Assembly (NCBI GenBank): GCA_038323575.1
Contig: JBBQHB010000084.1
Coordinates: forward strand, 1 to 22,613
Source: CAINVV01 sp038323575
Lineage (GTDB): Bacteria; Bacteroidota; Bacteroidia; Bacteroidales; Prolixibacteraceae
Direction: 5' to 3'
Length of the DNA: 22,613 bases
The notes beneath the pieces were generated by a model. The model was not told the origin of the DNA. It saw only the letters and a program-made list of their open reading frames with translations, and did not search any database. Below, piece by piece: positions 7,115 to 13,428 of the stretch; the stretch's first letter is position 1; every line of letters starts with the position of its first letter. Both the position numbers and the translations under genes were made by a program.

Positions 7115-7339
7115 ACCGTGTAGCGGTTGCAGTATTGTAGAAAATAATGAATGTAATGAATTTTTACCACGTAGTGGTTAAACAAAAAATAAGACAATGG
7201 AATTTCAATTAACAATAACATTCTTTAACCGCTACGCGGTAAATGGGCTTATTGATACGCTTTACTACAATACTTTAACCGCTACGCGGTATAACAAATG
7301 ACGTTATTGCACATATCCGGGGTTTAGCCGCGTAGCGGC
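7115..7339. repeat. Five small hairpins with 5-bp stem and 3-nt loop
   Basis: Each copy is 13 nt, with stem arms of 5 and a GTA (or TAC) loop: ACCGT-GTA-GCGGT (7115-7127), ACCAC-GTA-GTGGT (7166-7178), ACCGC-TAC-GCGGT (7228-7240 and 7278-7290) and GCCGC-GTA-GCGGC (7327-7339). Orientation is mixed: three GTA, two TAC. Where a base differs between copies, the partner differs too, so pairing is kept. They fill the spacer between gmk and trpE, where no gene is seen. They resemble REP-type elements but no transposase is in the window. Confidence 0.75.
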
Positions 7340-7353
7340 GACCGATTTTGTAG

Positions 7354-7373
7354 CCCCCGGTTTAAACCGGGGG
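7354..7373. repeat. 20-bp perfect GC-rich palindrome
   Basis: CCCCCGG-TTTAAA-CCGGGGG is perfectly self-complementary. It follows the last of the five hairpins by 14 bases and is preceded by ATTTTGTAG, a tag also found before the GC-rich hairpins at 22551-22585. It could act as a terminator-like structure or a repeat element. The remaining 134 bases before trpE show no clear promoter of the TAnnTTTG type and no leader peptide with clustered tryptophan codons. Confidence 0.75.
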
Positions 7374-7507
7374 AAATGGAATGTTGGGAATCCGCCGTCC
7401 ACGGTAGCATAATAAAAGAAGCAACAAGATTGTTTTGGACGGAATTGACAAAATATTGAAAGAAGCAACGCATCAAAAGGATTAGAAACAACATAATTGA
7501 ATAGACG

Positions 7508-8920
7508 ATGAATTCAAAAAAATACAAATACGCGGCGTGCAGCAAACAGGTGCTTGGCGATCTGCATACACCGGTCAGTATTTATCTGAAGGTAAGAGAT
7601 GTCTACCCTGAGTCGGTACTGCTGGAGAGTTCAGACTTCCACGCAAGTGAAAACAGCCTCTCCTTTATTGCGTTGCGGCCCGTTGCGCGTGTTGGAGTCA
7701 ACAGCGGCATATGCACCTCCCGGTTTCCTGACGGGACTTCCTCCGAAAATGCCATCTCCGAAACCTATGGTGTGGCAGAAGCGCTTAACGATTTTATGGG
7801 CAGATTTGAGGTGACCGGCGAACATGCCTCCTTTTGCGGAGTTTTTGGCTACACTGCCTTTGATGCAGTACGCTATCTTGAAAAAATAGCCGTCATCGAG
7901 AACCACCAGGCAGAAAATGATGCACCGGATTTGCTTTATATCCTGTACAAATACATTCTGGTATTCAACCATTACAAAGATGAGCTGACCTTGATTGAAC
8001 TCACTGAAGAGGGAGAATCACCCGACCTGGGGGAGCTCGAATTACTGATTGCCAACCGCAATTATGCCTCGTACGATTTTCGGCTTAACGGGAAAGAAAA
8101 ATCGCCGATAACCGACGATAAATACAAAGAGATGGTTCGCAGCGGTATTTCCCACTGCCTGAGAGGCGATGTATTCCAGGTGGTTCTCTCCAGAAGATTT
8201 GAGCAGCCATACCTTGGTGATGATTTTAAAGTCTACAGGGCACTGCGCAGCGTGAATCCCTCGCCTTATCTCTTCTATTTTGATTTCGGCGGTTTCAGGA
8301 TCTTCGGCTCCTCGCCCGAAACCCATTGTAAAATCACCAACGGAAAAGCCACCATCGATCCGATAGCAGGCACCATGCGCCGTACCGGTGACGTCGTGCA
8401 GGACAAGGCCCTCAGCGACGCGCTCCTGAAAGACCCGAAAGAGAATGCGGAACATGTGATGCTGGTTGACCTTGCCCGCAATGACCTTAGCCGCAACTGC
8501 TACAATGTCGGCATTGACTTCTACAAAGAGGTGCATTATTATTCTCATGTGATTCACCTGGTTTCCCGGGTAAGCGGAACCATTCAACCAGGCTGTAATC
8601 CCATCAAAACTTTTGCCGACACCTTCCCGGCAGGGACGCTGAGCGGTGCGCCCAAAGTAAGGGCCATGCAGCTCATTTCTGAGCTGGAACCCCATAACCG
8701 TGGCGCCTATGGCGGATGCATAGGTTTTATCGGATTCAACGGCGACCTCAACCAGGCCATCACTATCCGGACCTTTGTCAGCAGGGGCAATACGCTGTTT
8801 TACCAGGCAGGCGCCGGCATTGTTGCCAAAAGTAATGATGAGAGCGAGCTGCAGGAGGTAAACAACAAACTGGGTGCATTGAAAAGGGCAATTGATATTG
8901 CCGAAAACCTGAAAAATTAA
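7508..8920 (+). CDS. trpE: Anthranilate synthase component I
   Basis: Catalyses chorismate to anthranilate using ammonia or the glutamine amide supplied by TrpG; first step of tryptophan synthesis. 470 residues. Residues 38-41 read LLES, the motif linked to tryptophan feedback inhibition in TrpE. The chorismate-binding domain shows GSSPETHCK, PIAGTMRRTGD, VMLVDLARNDLSR, FPAGTLSGAPKVRAM and the closing AGAGIVAKSNDESE, as expected for an active enzyme. First gene of the operon; trpG starts within ten bases. The usual Bacteroidota neighbour trpB is not upstream. Confidence 0.97.
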   Translation: MNSKKYKYAACSKQVLGDLHTPVSIYLKVRDVYPESVLLESSDFHASENSLSFIALRPVARVGVNSGICTSRFPDGTSSENAISETYGVAEALNDFMGRFEVTGEHASFCGVFGYTAFDAVRYLEKIAVIENHQAENDAPDLLYILYKYILVFNHYKDELTLIELTEEGESPDLGELELLIANRNYASYDFRLNGKEKSPITDDKYKEMVRSGISHCLRGDVFQVVLSRRFEQPYLGDDFKVYRALRSVNPSPYLFYFDFGGFRIFGSSPETHCKITNGKATIDPIAGTMRRTGDVVQDKALSDALLKDPKENAEHVMLVDLARNDLSRNCYNVGIDFYKEVHYYSHVIHLVSRVSGTIQPGCNPIKTFADTFPAGTLSGAPKVRAMQLISELEPHNRGAYGGCIGFIGFNGDLNQAITIRTFVSRGNTLFYQAGAGIVAKSNDESELQEVNNKLGALKRAIDIAENLKN

Positions 8921-8926
8921 GTGAAA

Positions 8927-9499
8927 ATGAAGAATATATTACTGATAGACAATTACGACTCCTTCACTTACAACCTGGTGCATCTGATCAAATCGCTGGG
9001 TTACGAGGCAGATGTCCGCCGGAATGATGCCATCACAATGGATGAGGTAAAAGTGTATGACAAGATCCTGCTGAGTCCGGGACCAGGAATTCCTTCGGAA
9101 GCCGGATTGCTGACTGAAATTGTAATGCAATTCGCCCCTACCAAAAGTATTCTTGGGGTCTGCCTCGGGCACCAGGCCATCGGTGAAGTTTTCGGGGCTG
9201 CTTTGATCAATCTCAAAGAGGTGCATCATGGTGTCGCATCACTAATAAACATCGTTGGTGACGAAAGTTTGTTCAGGGGAATGGGCAGCTCTTTCGATGC
9301 CGGGCGTTATCACTCCTGGGCTGTAAGCGCCGATAATTTCCCGGATGAACTGGAGGTTACTGCACTGGATGGTTCGGGGGAGATTATGGCATTGCGCCAC
9401 AAAAAATATGATGTCAGGGGTGTTCAGTTTCATCCTGAATCGATTCTTACCCCGATGGGGAAAATGATCATGCAGAACTGGCTGGAAGAAAAGACATGA
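8927..9499 (+). CDS. trpG: Anthranilate synthase component II, glutamine amidotransferase
   Basis: Hydrolyses glutamine and passes ammonia to TrpE. 190 residues from the ATG at 8927 (an in-frame GTG at 8921 would add two). The class I amidotransferase triad is complete: Cys79 in GVCLGHQAIG, His169 and Glu171 in FHPESI. The start MKNILLIDNYDSFTYNL is characteristic. The last codon and stop (ACA TGA) are continuous with the ATGAGA tandem repeat that follows, so repeat DNA supplies the TGA. Could in principle also serve as PabA. Confidence 0.96.
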   Translation: MKNILLIDNYDSFTYNLVHLIKSLGYEADVRRNDAITMDEVKVYDKILLSPGPGIPSEAGLLTEIVMQFAPTKSILGVCLGHQAIGEVFGAALINLKEVHHGVASLINIVGDESLFRGMGSSFDAGRYHSWAVSADNFPDELEVTALDGSGEIMALRHKKYDVRGVQFHPESILTPMGKMIMQNWLEEKT

Positions 9500-9540
9500 G
9501 ATATGAGACATGAGATATGAGACATGAAACATGAGATAAT
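9495..9540 (+). repeat. ATGAGA-type tandem repeat fused to the trpG stop
   Basis: GACATGAG / ATATGAG units run without a break from the trpG stop codon (TGA at 9497-9499). This is the same family as at 7011 and 20371. It shortens no domain of TrpG, since the amidotransferase fold is complete before it. Confidence 0.8.
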
Positions 9541-9558
9541 TTAGATTAGAACGTAAGT

Positions 9559-9649
9559 ACTCCAGGCACTCCAGGCACTCCAGGCACTTTAGGCACTCTA
9601 GGCACTCTAGGCACTCTAGGCACTTTTAAATTCACTTTAGTCACTTTAA
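9559..9649 (+). repeat. 9-bp repeat array CACTYYAGK before trpD
   Basis: About nine 9-bp units progress from CACTCCAGG through CACTTTAGG and CACTCTAGG to CACTTTAGT, ending four bases before the trpD ATG. The last units match the TCACTTTAG repeat at 144-236, so both arrays belong to one drifting family. The array replaces any normal ribosome-binding site. Confidence 0.8.
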
Positions 9650-9652
9650 CAA

Positions 9653-10648
9653 ATGAAACAAATACTTTACAGATTATTCGAACACCAGTTCCTGGGGCGT
9701 GATGAGGCCCGGGAGATACTCCAGAATATGGTTTCGGGGCTTTATACTGAAGCCCAGATCGCTTCGCTCATCACCGTTTTCCTGATGCGCAGCATCTCGG
9801 TAGAAGAGCTGGCGGGATTTCGCGATGCCCTGCTGGATATGCGGGTGGTAACCGACCTGAGTGAATATGATCCGATCGATATCGTGGGAACCGGCGGAGA
9901 CGGCAAGAATACCTTCAATGTCTCGACTGCCGCCTGTTTTGTGGTGGCCGGCGCCGGATACAAAGTAGCCAAACACGGCAATTACGGGGCCACATCCATA
10001 AGCGGCGCCTCCAATGTGATGGAATACCACGGGGTGAAGTTCACAACCGAGATCGATCGATTGAAACGGTCGATCGGCGAAACAAACATGGCTTACCTGC
10101 ATGCCCCGATCTTTAATCCGGCGCTGAAAGCAGTGGCAGGAGTAAGGAAAAGTCTTGGCGTACGCAGTTTCTTCAACATGCTTGGACCGCTGGTTAATCC
10201 CGCTATGCCAAGGAACCAGCTGCTCGGCGTCTACAACCTGCCGTTGCTGAGACTTTACAGTTATTCGTTTCAGCACAGCGGCAACCGTTTTGCAGTCGTC
10301 CACAGCCTGGATGGCTATGATGAAATCTCACTGACCGATTCTTTCAAGGTAATCACCGGCAAAAGCGAACATATTTATACTCCGGAAGAGATTGGCCTGA
10401 ACCGCAACACCGAAGCGGATCTTTTTGGCGGGGACACTGTTGCCCGGGCCGCGGAAATCTTTGATTCCGTGTTAACCGGAACTGCAACTTTAAATCAGAC
10501 CAATTGCGTGGTGGCTAATGCGGCGTTTGCAATCAGGGTACTTTGTCCGGAAAAGAGCATCGCGGCATGCATTGAAGCGTCCCGCGAATCGCTGGAAAGC
10601 GGCAAAGCAATCCTGAAATTTAAGAAATTCGTCGAATTAAATTCTTAG
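9653..10648 (+). CDS. trpD: Anthranilate phosphoribosyltransferase
   Basis: Joins anthranilate to PRPP to give phosphoribosyl-anthranilate. 331 residues, normal length. PRPP/Mg site GTGGDGKNTFNVST (79-92) and KHGN (107-110) are intact, as are GATSISGASNVMEYHG and the anthranilate-binding region VRKSLGVRSFFNMLGPLVNP. The start ATG follows the 9-bp repeat array directly; start choice is supported by the family N-terminus (LYRLFEHQFLGRDEA). trpC begins four bases after its TAG stop. Confidence 0.97.
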   Translation: MKQILYRLFEHQFLGRDEAREILQNMVSGLYTEAQIASLITVFLMRSISVEELAGFRDALLDMRVVTDLSEYDPIDIVGTGGDGKNTFNVSTAACFVVAGAGYKVAKHGNYGATSISGASNVMEYHGVKFTTEIDRLKRSIGETNMAYLHAPIFNPALKAVAGVRKSLGVRSFFNMLGPLVNPAMPRNQLLGVYNLPLLRLYSYSFQHSGNRFAVVHSLDGYDEISLTDSFKVITGKSEHIYTPEEIGLNRNTEADLFGGDTVARAAEIFDSVLTGTATLNQTNCVVANAAFAIRVLCPEKSIAACIEASRESLESGKAILKFKKFVELNS

Positions 10649-10652
10649 TGAT

Positions 10653-11459
10653 ATGCAAGATATTCTGCAGAAAATCATCTCTCACAAGCGATTGGAGGTT
10701 GAACAACAAAAGAAGCTTGTTCCGCTGCAAATACTGGAAAGTCAGCTGACAGCAGCGATGAAAAGGCCGACTGTATCTATGCGTGCTGCTTTGGCTGCTT
10801 CGCCAACAGGAATAATTGCGGAATTCAAACGAAAATCGCCATCGAAAGGATGGATCTTTCCTGAGGCTGATGCCGGAAAGGTAGTTCCAGCTTATGAACT
10901 TGCAGGAGCATCTGCCTGCTCTGTCTTAACGGACCATGCGTTTTTTGGCGGATCACTGGATGACCTTCGCACGGCCAGACAGCTTGTCAGCCTTCCCTTG
11001 CTGCGGAAAGAGTTCATCATTGATCCTTACCAGCTTGTCGAGGCCCGGGTAGCAGGGGCAGATGCCGTGCTGCTGATCGCATCCGTACTCACGCCCGAAA
11101 TGTGTTACGACCTCGCACAGGAGGCTTACGGGATCCAGCTGGAGGTGTTATTGGAGGTTCATACTGAAAATGAGATGGGACACCTGAACAAATACATCCA
11201 CATGCTCGGGATCAACAACCGCAACCTGGGCACCTTTGAAACATCACTGGATCACTCCTACAGACTTGCGGAGAGCTTTTCACAACTTAACTGCAATGCC
11301 CTTCTCGTATCGGAAAGCGGCATTTCATTGCCATCCACTGTAAATGAACTGCGAAAATATGGTTTCCGCGGATTTCTGATCGGGGAAACTTTTATGCGAA
11401 ACGGCACACCGGGGGAAACCCTGATCCAATTCTTGAAAGGAATCAGCCATGATAATTAA
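10653..11459 (+). CDS. trpC: Indole-3-glycerol phosphate synthase
   Basis: Ring closure of CdRP to indole-3-glycerol phosphate; TIM barrel, cytoplasmic. 268 residues, a stand-alone TrpC, not fused to TrpF as in E. coli. Signature IIAEFKRKSPSKG (54-66) carries the conserved Glu57 and Lys59; LLRKEFIIDPYQ (116-127) holds the catalytic Lys119; LGINNRNLGTF and LVSESGI supply the phosphate and substrate sites. The 3' end overlaps the trpF start by 11 bases. Confidence 0.97.
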   Translation: MQDILQKIISHKRLEVEQQKKLVPLQILESQLTAAMKRPTVSMRAALAASPTGIIAEFKRKSPSKGWIFPEADAGKVVPAYELAGASACSVLTDHAFFGGSLDDLRTARQLVSLPLLRKEFIIDPYQLVEARVAGADAVLLIASVLTPEMCYDLAQEAYGIQLEVLLEVHTENEMGHLNKYIHMLGINNRNLGTFETSLDHSYRLAESFSQLNCNALLVSESGISLPSTVNELRKYGFRGFLIGETFMRNGTPGETLIQFLKGISHDN

Positions 11460-12090
11460 GGTATGCGGCATGCGTGACCCCGGCAACATAAAAGAAGTTG
11501 CTGCTATTCAGGGAGTCGGTCTGATCGGCCTGATATTTTATGCGCCATCGCCCCGTTTTGTAGATTCTGAAGCAACGGCCGCTACGGTTTCAGGTTTAAA
11601 AGAAAAGGGAATAGTTGGTGTATTTGTCAATGAAAAACCTGAAGTAGTGGCAGAAAGATGCAGGGAATACCATCTGAATTATATCCAGCTTCATGGTAAT
11701 GAGACACCGGAATACCTGACATCCCTGATAAAACTACTTCCTTTCTCAGTAAAAATCATCAAGGCATTTTCAATCAAATCGGAAGAAGATTTACAGCAAA
11801 CATCAGGTTACGAAGATCTCTGCGAATATTTTCTTTTTGATACACCAACCAGCGGCTATGGGGGTTCCGGACGGTCTTTCGACTGGAAAATTCTTCAGTA
11901 CTACTCAGGCTCAATCCCCTTTTTATTAAGCGGCGGTATAGGCCATGACAGTATCGAATCGCTTGGCAATTTCCACCATCGACTTTGGGCAGGAATAGAC
12001 CTGAACAGCAGGTTCGAAACTGCCCCCGGACTCAAGGATGTTGCTTTACTTGCCGACTTCGTTCAACATTTAAATTCTTTACAGCTATGA
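11449..12090 (+). CDS. trpF: Phosphoribosylanthranilate isomerase
   Basis: Amadori rearrangement of phosphoribosyl-anthranilate to CdRP. 213 residues. Catalytic Cys6 in IKVCGMRD and general acid Asp131 in FLFDTPTSGYGG are present; IQLHGNE and LLSGGIG are family motifs. It overlaps trpC by 11 bases and its stop overlaps the trpA start (ATGA), which indicates translational coupling. Confidence 0.97.
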   Translation: MIIKVCGMRDPGNIKEVAAIQGVGLIGLIFYAPSPRFVDSEATAATVSGLKEKGIVGVFVNEKPEVVAERCREYHLNYIQLHGNETPEYLTSLIKLLPFSVKIIKAFSIKSEEDLQQTSGYEDLCEYFLFDTPTSGYGGSGRSFDWKILQYYSGSIPFLLSGGIGHDSIESLGNFHHRLWAGIDLNSRFETAPGLKDVALLADFVQHLNSLQL

Positions 12091-12863
12091 ACCGAATTAC
12101 TCAACTTTTTGAGCACAAAAAAAACAATGTGTTGTCTGTCTATTTCACTGCGGGTTACCCCAATCACTCAGACACAGTTCCGATTCTTGAAGCGCTCGAA
12201 AAAAACGGAATTGATATGGCCGAAGTAGGCATCCCCTTCTCCGATCCGATGGCCGACGGCCCGGTCATTCAGCACTCGGCAGAAGAAGCTTTGCGAAAAG
12301 GGATGTCGCTGCGAATCCTGTTTCAGCAGCTGAAAGTTGTGCGTAACCGGGTAAAAATGCCGCTGATACTGATGGGATACCTCAACCCGATTATGCAGTA
12401 CGGGTTCGGGAATTTTTGCCAATCGTGCTCTGAGTCAGGCATCGACGGTATGATTATACCGGATCTCCCCTTTGGAGACTACCTTGCCAATTACAAATCG
12501 ATCGCCGATCAGCACGACCTGAAAATGATCATGCTGATCACCCCTGAAACATCTGATGAGCGGATCTGGCTGATAGACCAACACACAGAAGGGTTTATTT
12601 ATATGGTTTCGAGTGCGTCGACGACAGGTGCACAGACAGCGTTTGACGACAGCAAACAGGCCTATTTCACCAGGGTTGCAGGCATGAAACTCCGCAATCC
12701 GCTGATGGTAGGTTTTGGTATCAGCAACAAGGCAACACTTGAGGCCGCTTCTGCACATACCAACGGGGCAATAGTGGGAAGTAAGTTTATTCAGCTTTTG
12801 GGAGAGAAGAATTCACCGGATGAGGCAGTAAAAGGTTTGCTGGAGGCATTGGAGGGAAATTGA
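12087..12863 (+). CDS. trpA: Tryptophan synthase alpha subunit
   Basis: Cleaves indole-3-glycerol phosphate to indole and glyceraldehyde-3-phosphate; normally forms an alpha2-beta2 complex with TrpB, which takes the indole. 258 residues from the ATG at 12087, which overlaps the trpF stop; the frame stays open upstream to 11985 but that part is inside trpF. EVGIPFSDPMADGPVIQ holds both catalytic acids (Glu46 and Asp57, matching Glu49 and Asp60 of the Salmonella enzyme). Further motifs: PLILMGYLNPIMQYG and the VSSASTTGA loop. No trpB gene lies in the operon. Last gene of the cluster; a palindrome follows 33 bases later. Confidence 0.97.
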   Translation: MNRITQLFEHKKNNVLSVYFTAGYPNHSDTVPILEALEKNGIDMAEVGIPFSDPMADGPVIQHSAEEALRKGMSLRILFQQLKVVRNRVKMPLILMGYLNPIMQYGFGNFCQSCSESGIDGMIIPDLPFGDYLANYKSIADQHDLKMIMLITPETSDERIWLIDQHTEGFIYMVSSASTTGAQTAFDDSKQAYFTRVAGMKLRNPLMVGFGISNKATLEAASAHTNGAIVGSKFIQLLGEKNSPDEAVKGLLEALEGN

Positions 12864-12896
12864 AAATTACGGATAACACATTTGGGGAAATACCGA

Positions 12897-12940
12897 TAGA
12901 GCCGCAATGCATTGTAGAGCCGCAATGCATTGCGGCTCTA
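12897..12940. repeat. 26-bp perfect palindrome with an extra half copy; possible bidirectional terminator
   Basis: TAGAGCCGCAATG (12915-12927) is followed directly by its exact complement CATTGCGGCTCTA (12928-12940). An 18-bp partial direct copy precedes it (12897-12914). It lies between trpA and a convergent minus-strand gene; only short A/T-rich tails flank it. A dual terminator is plausible by position; such GCAATGCATTGC elements also look like dispersed repeats. Confidence 0.7.
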
Positions 12941-12970
12941 CATTTTAATAGGTTTGAACAAATCAAATAC

Positions 12971-13336
12971 CTATACAAATTTAACCAGGAATAGCGCCAG
13001 TATTAGGGTGATGATAGATACTATCATGATAAAATTACCGAATTTACCCACATTCTCCTCCGAATCTCTTGCAATATAACCGGTAATCACACCAATTACT
13101 GCAACTAGAATGAGTATCGTTGCCGTAATTGTGTATCCTGCCAACAGGGAAATGGCCACAAGTCCGGGTAAACCTACGAGCAATATTAACAAGACTGTGA
13201 GACAACCCCTTGCCTGGACAAATTGGAAAAAGACGGAGAAAAATTTAATCAGGAAGTAAGCAACCAGCACTACAAAAAGTATGGCAGGCAGCATAATCCA
13301 GGGATTATGCAGATCTAACTTAAATGCTGATTCCAT
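12971..13336 (-). CDS. Small membrane protein of unknown function
   Basis: 121 residues from the ATG at 13334-13336 (an upstream in-frame ATG at 13343-13345 would add three). Hydrophobic stretches: WIMLPAILFVVLVAYFLIKF, CLTVLLILLVGLPGLVAI, ITATILILVAVIGVITGYIA and FIMIVSIITLILALFLV, giving about four helices. No motif I can name. Convergent with trpA, sharing the palindrome. The protease gene lies upstream on the same strand, 92 bases away. Confidence 0.65.
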   Translation of the reverse strand: MESAFKLDLHNPWIMLPAILFVVLVAYFLIKFFSVFFQFVQARGCLTVLLILLVGLPGLVAISLLAGYTITATILILVAVIGVITGYIARDSEENVGKFGNFIMIVSIITLILALFLVKFV

Positions 13337-13349
13337 TGTATCCATGACA

Positions 13350-13357
13350 CAAATGTA
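13350..13357 (-). promoter_or_regulatory. -7 box TACATTTG for the small membrane protein
   Basis: On the minus strand the text reads TACATTTG, an exact TAnnTTTG match. It is so close to the first ATG (13345) that transcription would start at or inside it, which favours the ATG at 13336, or a leaderless message. No well-spaced TTTG was found. Confidence 0.4.
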
Positions 13358-13428
13358 ATTTAAAAACTATATACAACCAGCTAAACACCAATTGGCACCA
13401 CCTTCAATACCTATTCAGGGGCTGAAAT

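Noticed and set aside
7374..7507. Tryptophan leader-peptide attenuator before trpE
   Set aside because: No short frame with clustered Trp codons and no terminator/antiterminator pair with a T run could be found.
8042..8695. A 217-codon minus-strand frame
   Set aside because: It is the shadow of the conserved trpE catalytic half.
11985..12086. Longer trpA start inside trpF
   Set aside because: The ATG at 12087 overlaps the trpF stop and matches the TrpA N-terminus; the extension is trpF read out of frame.
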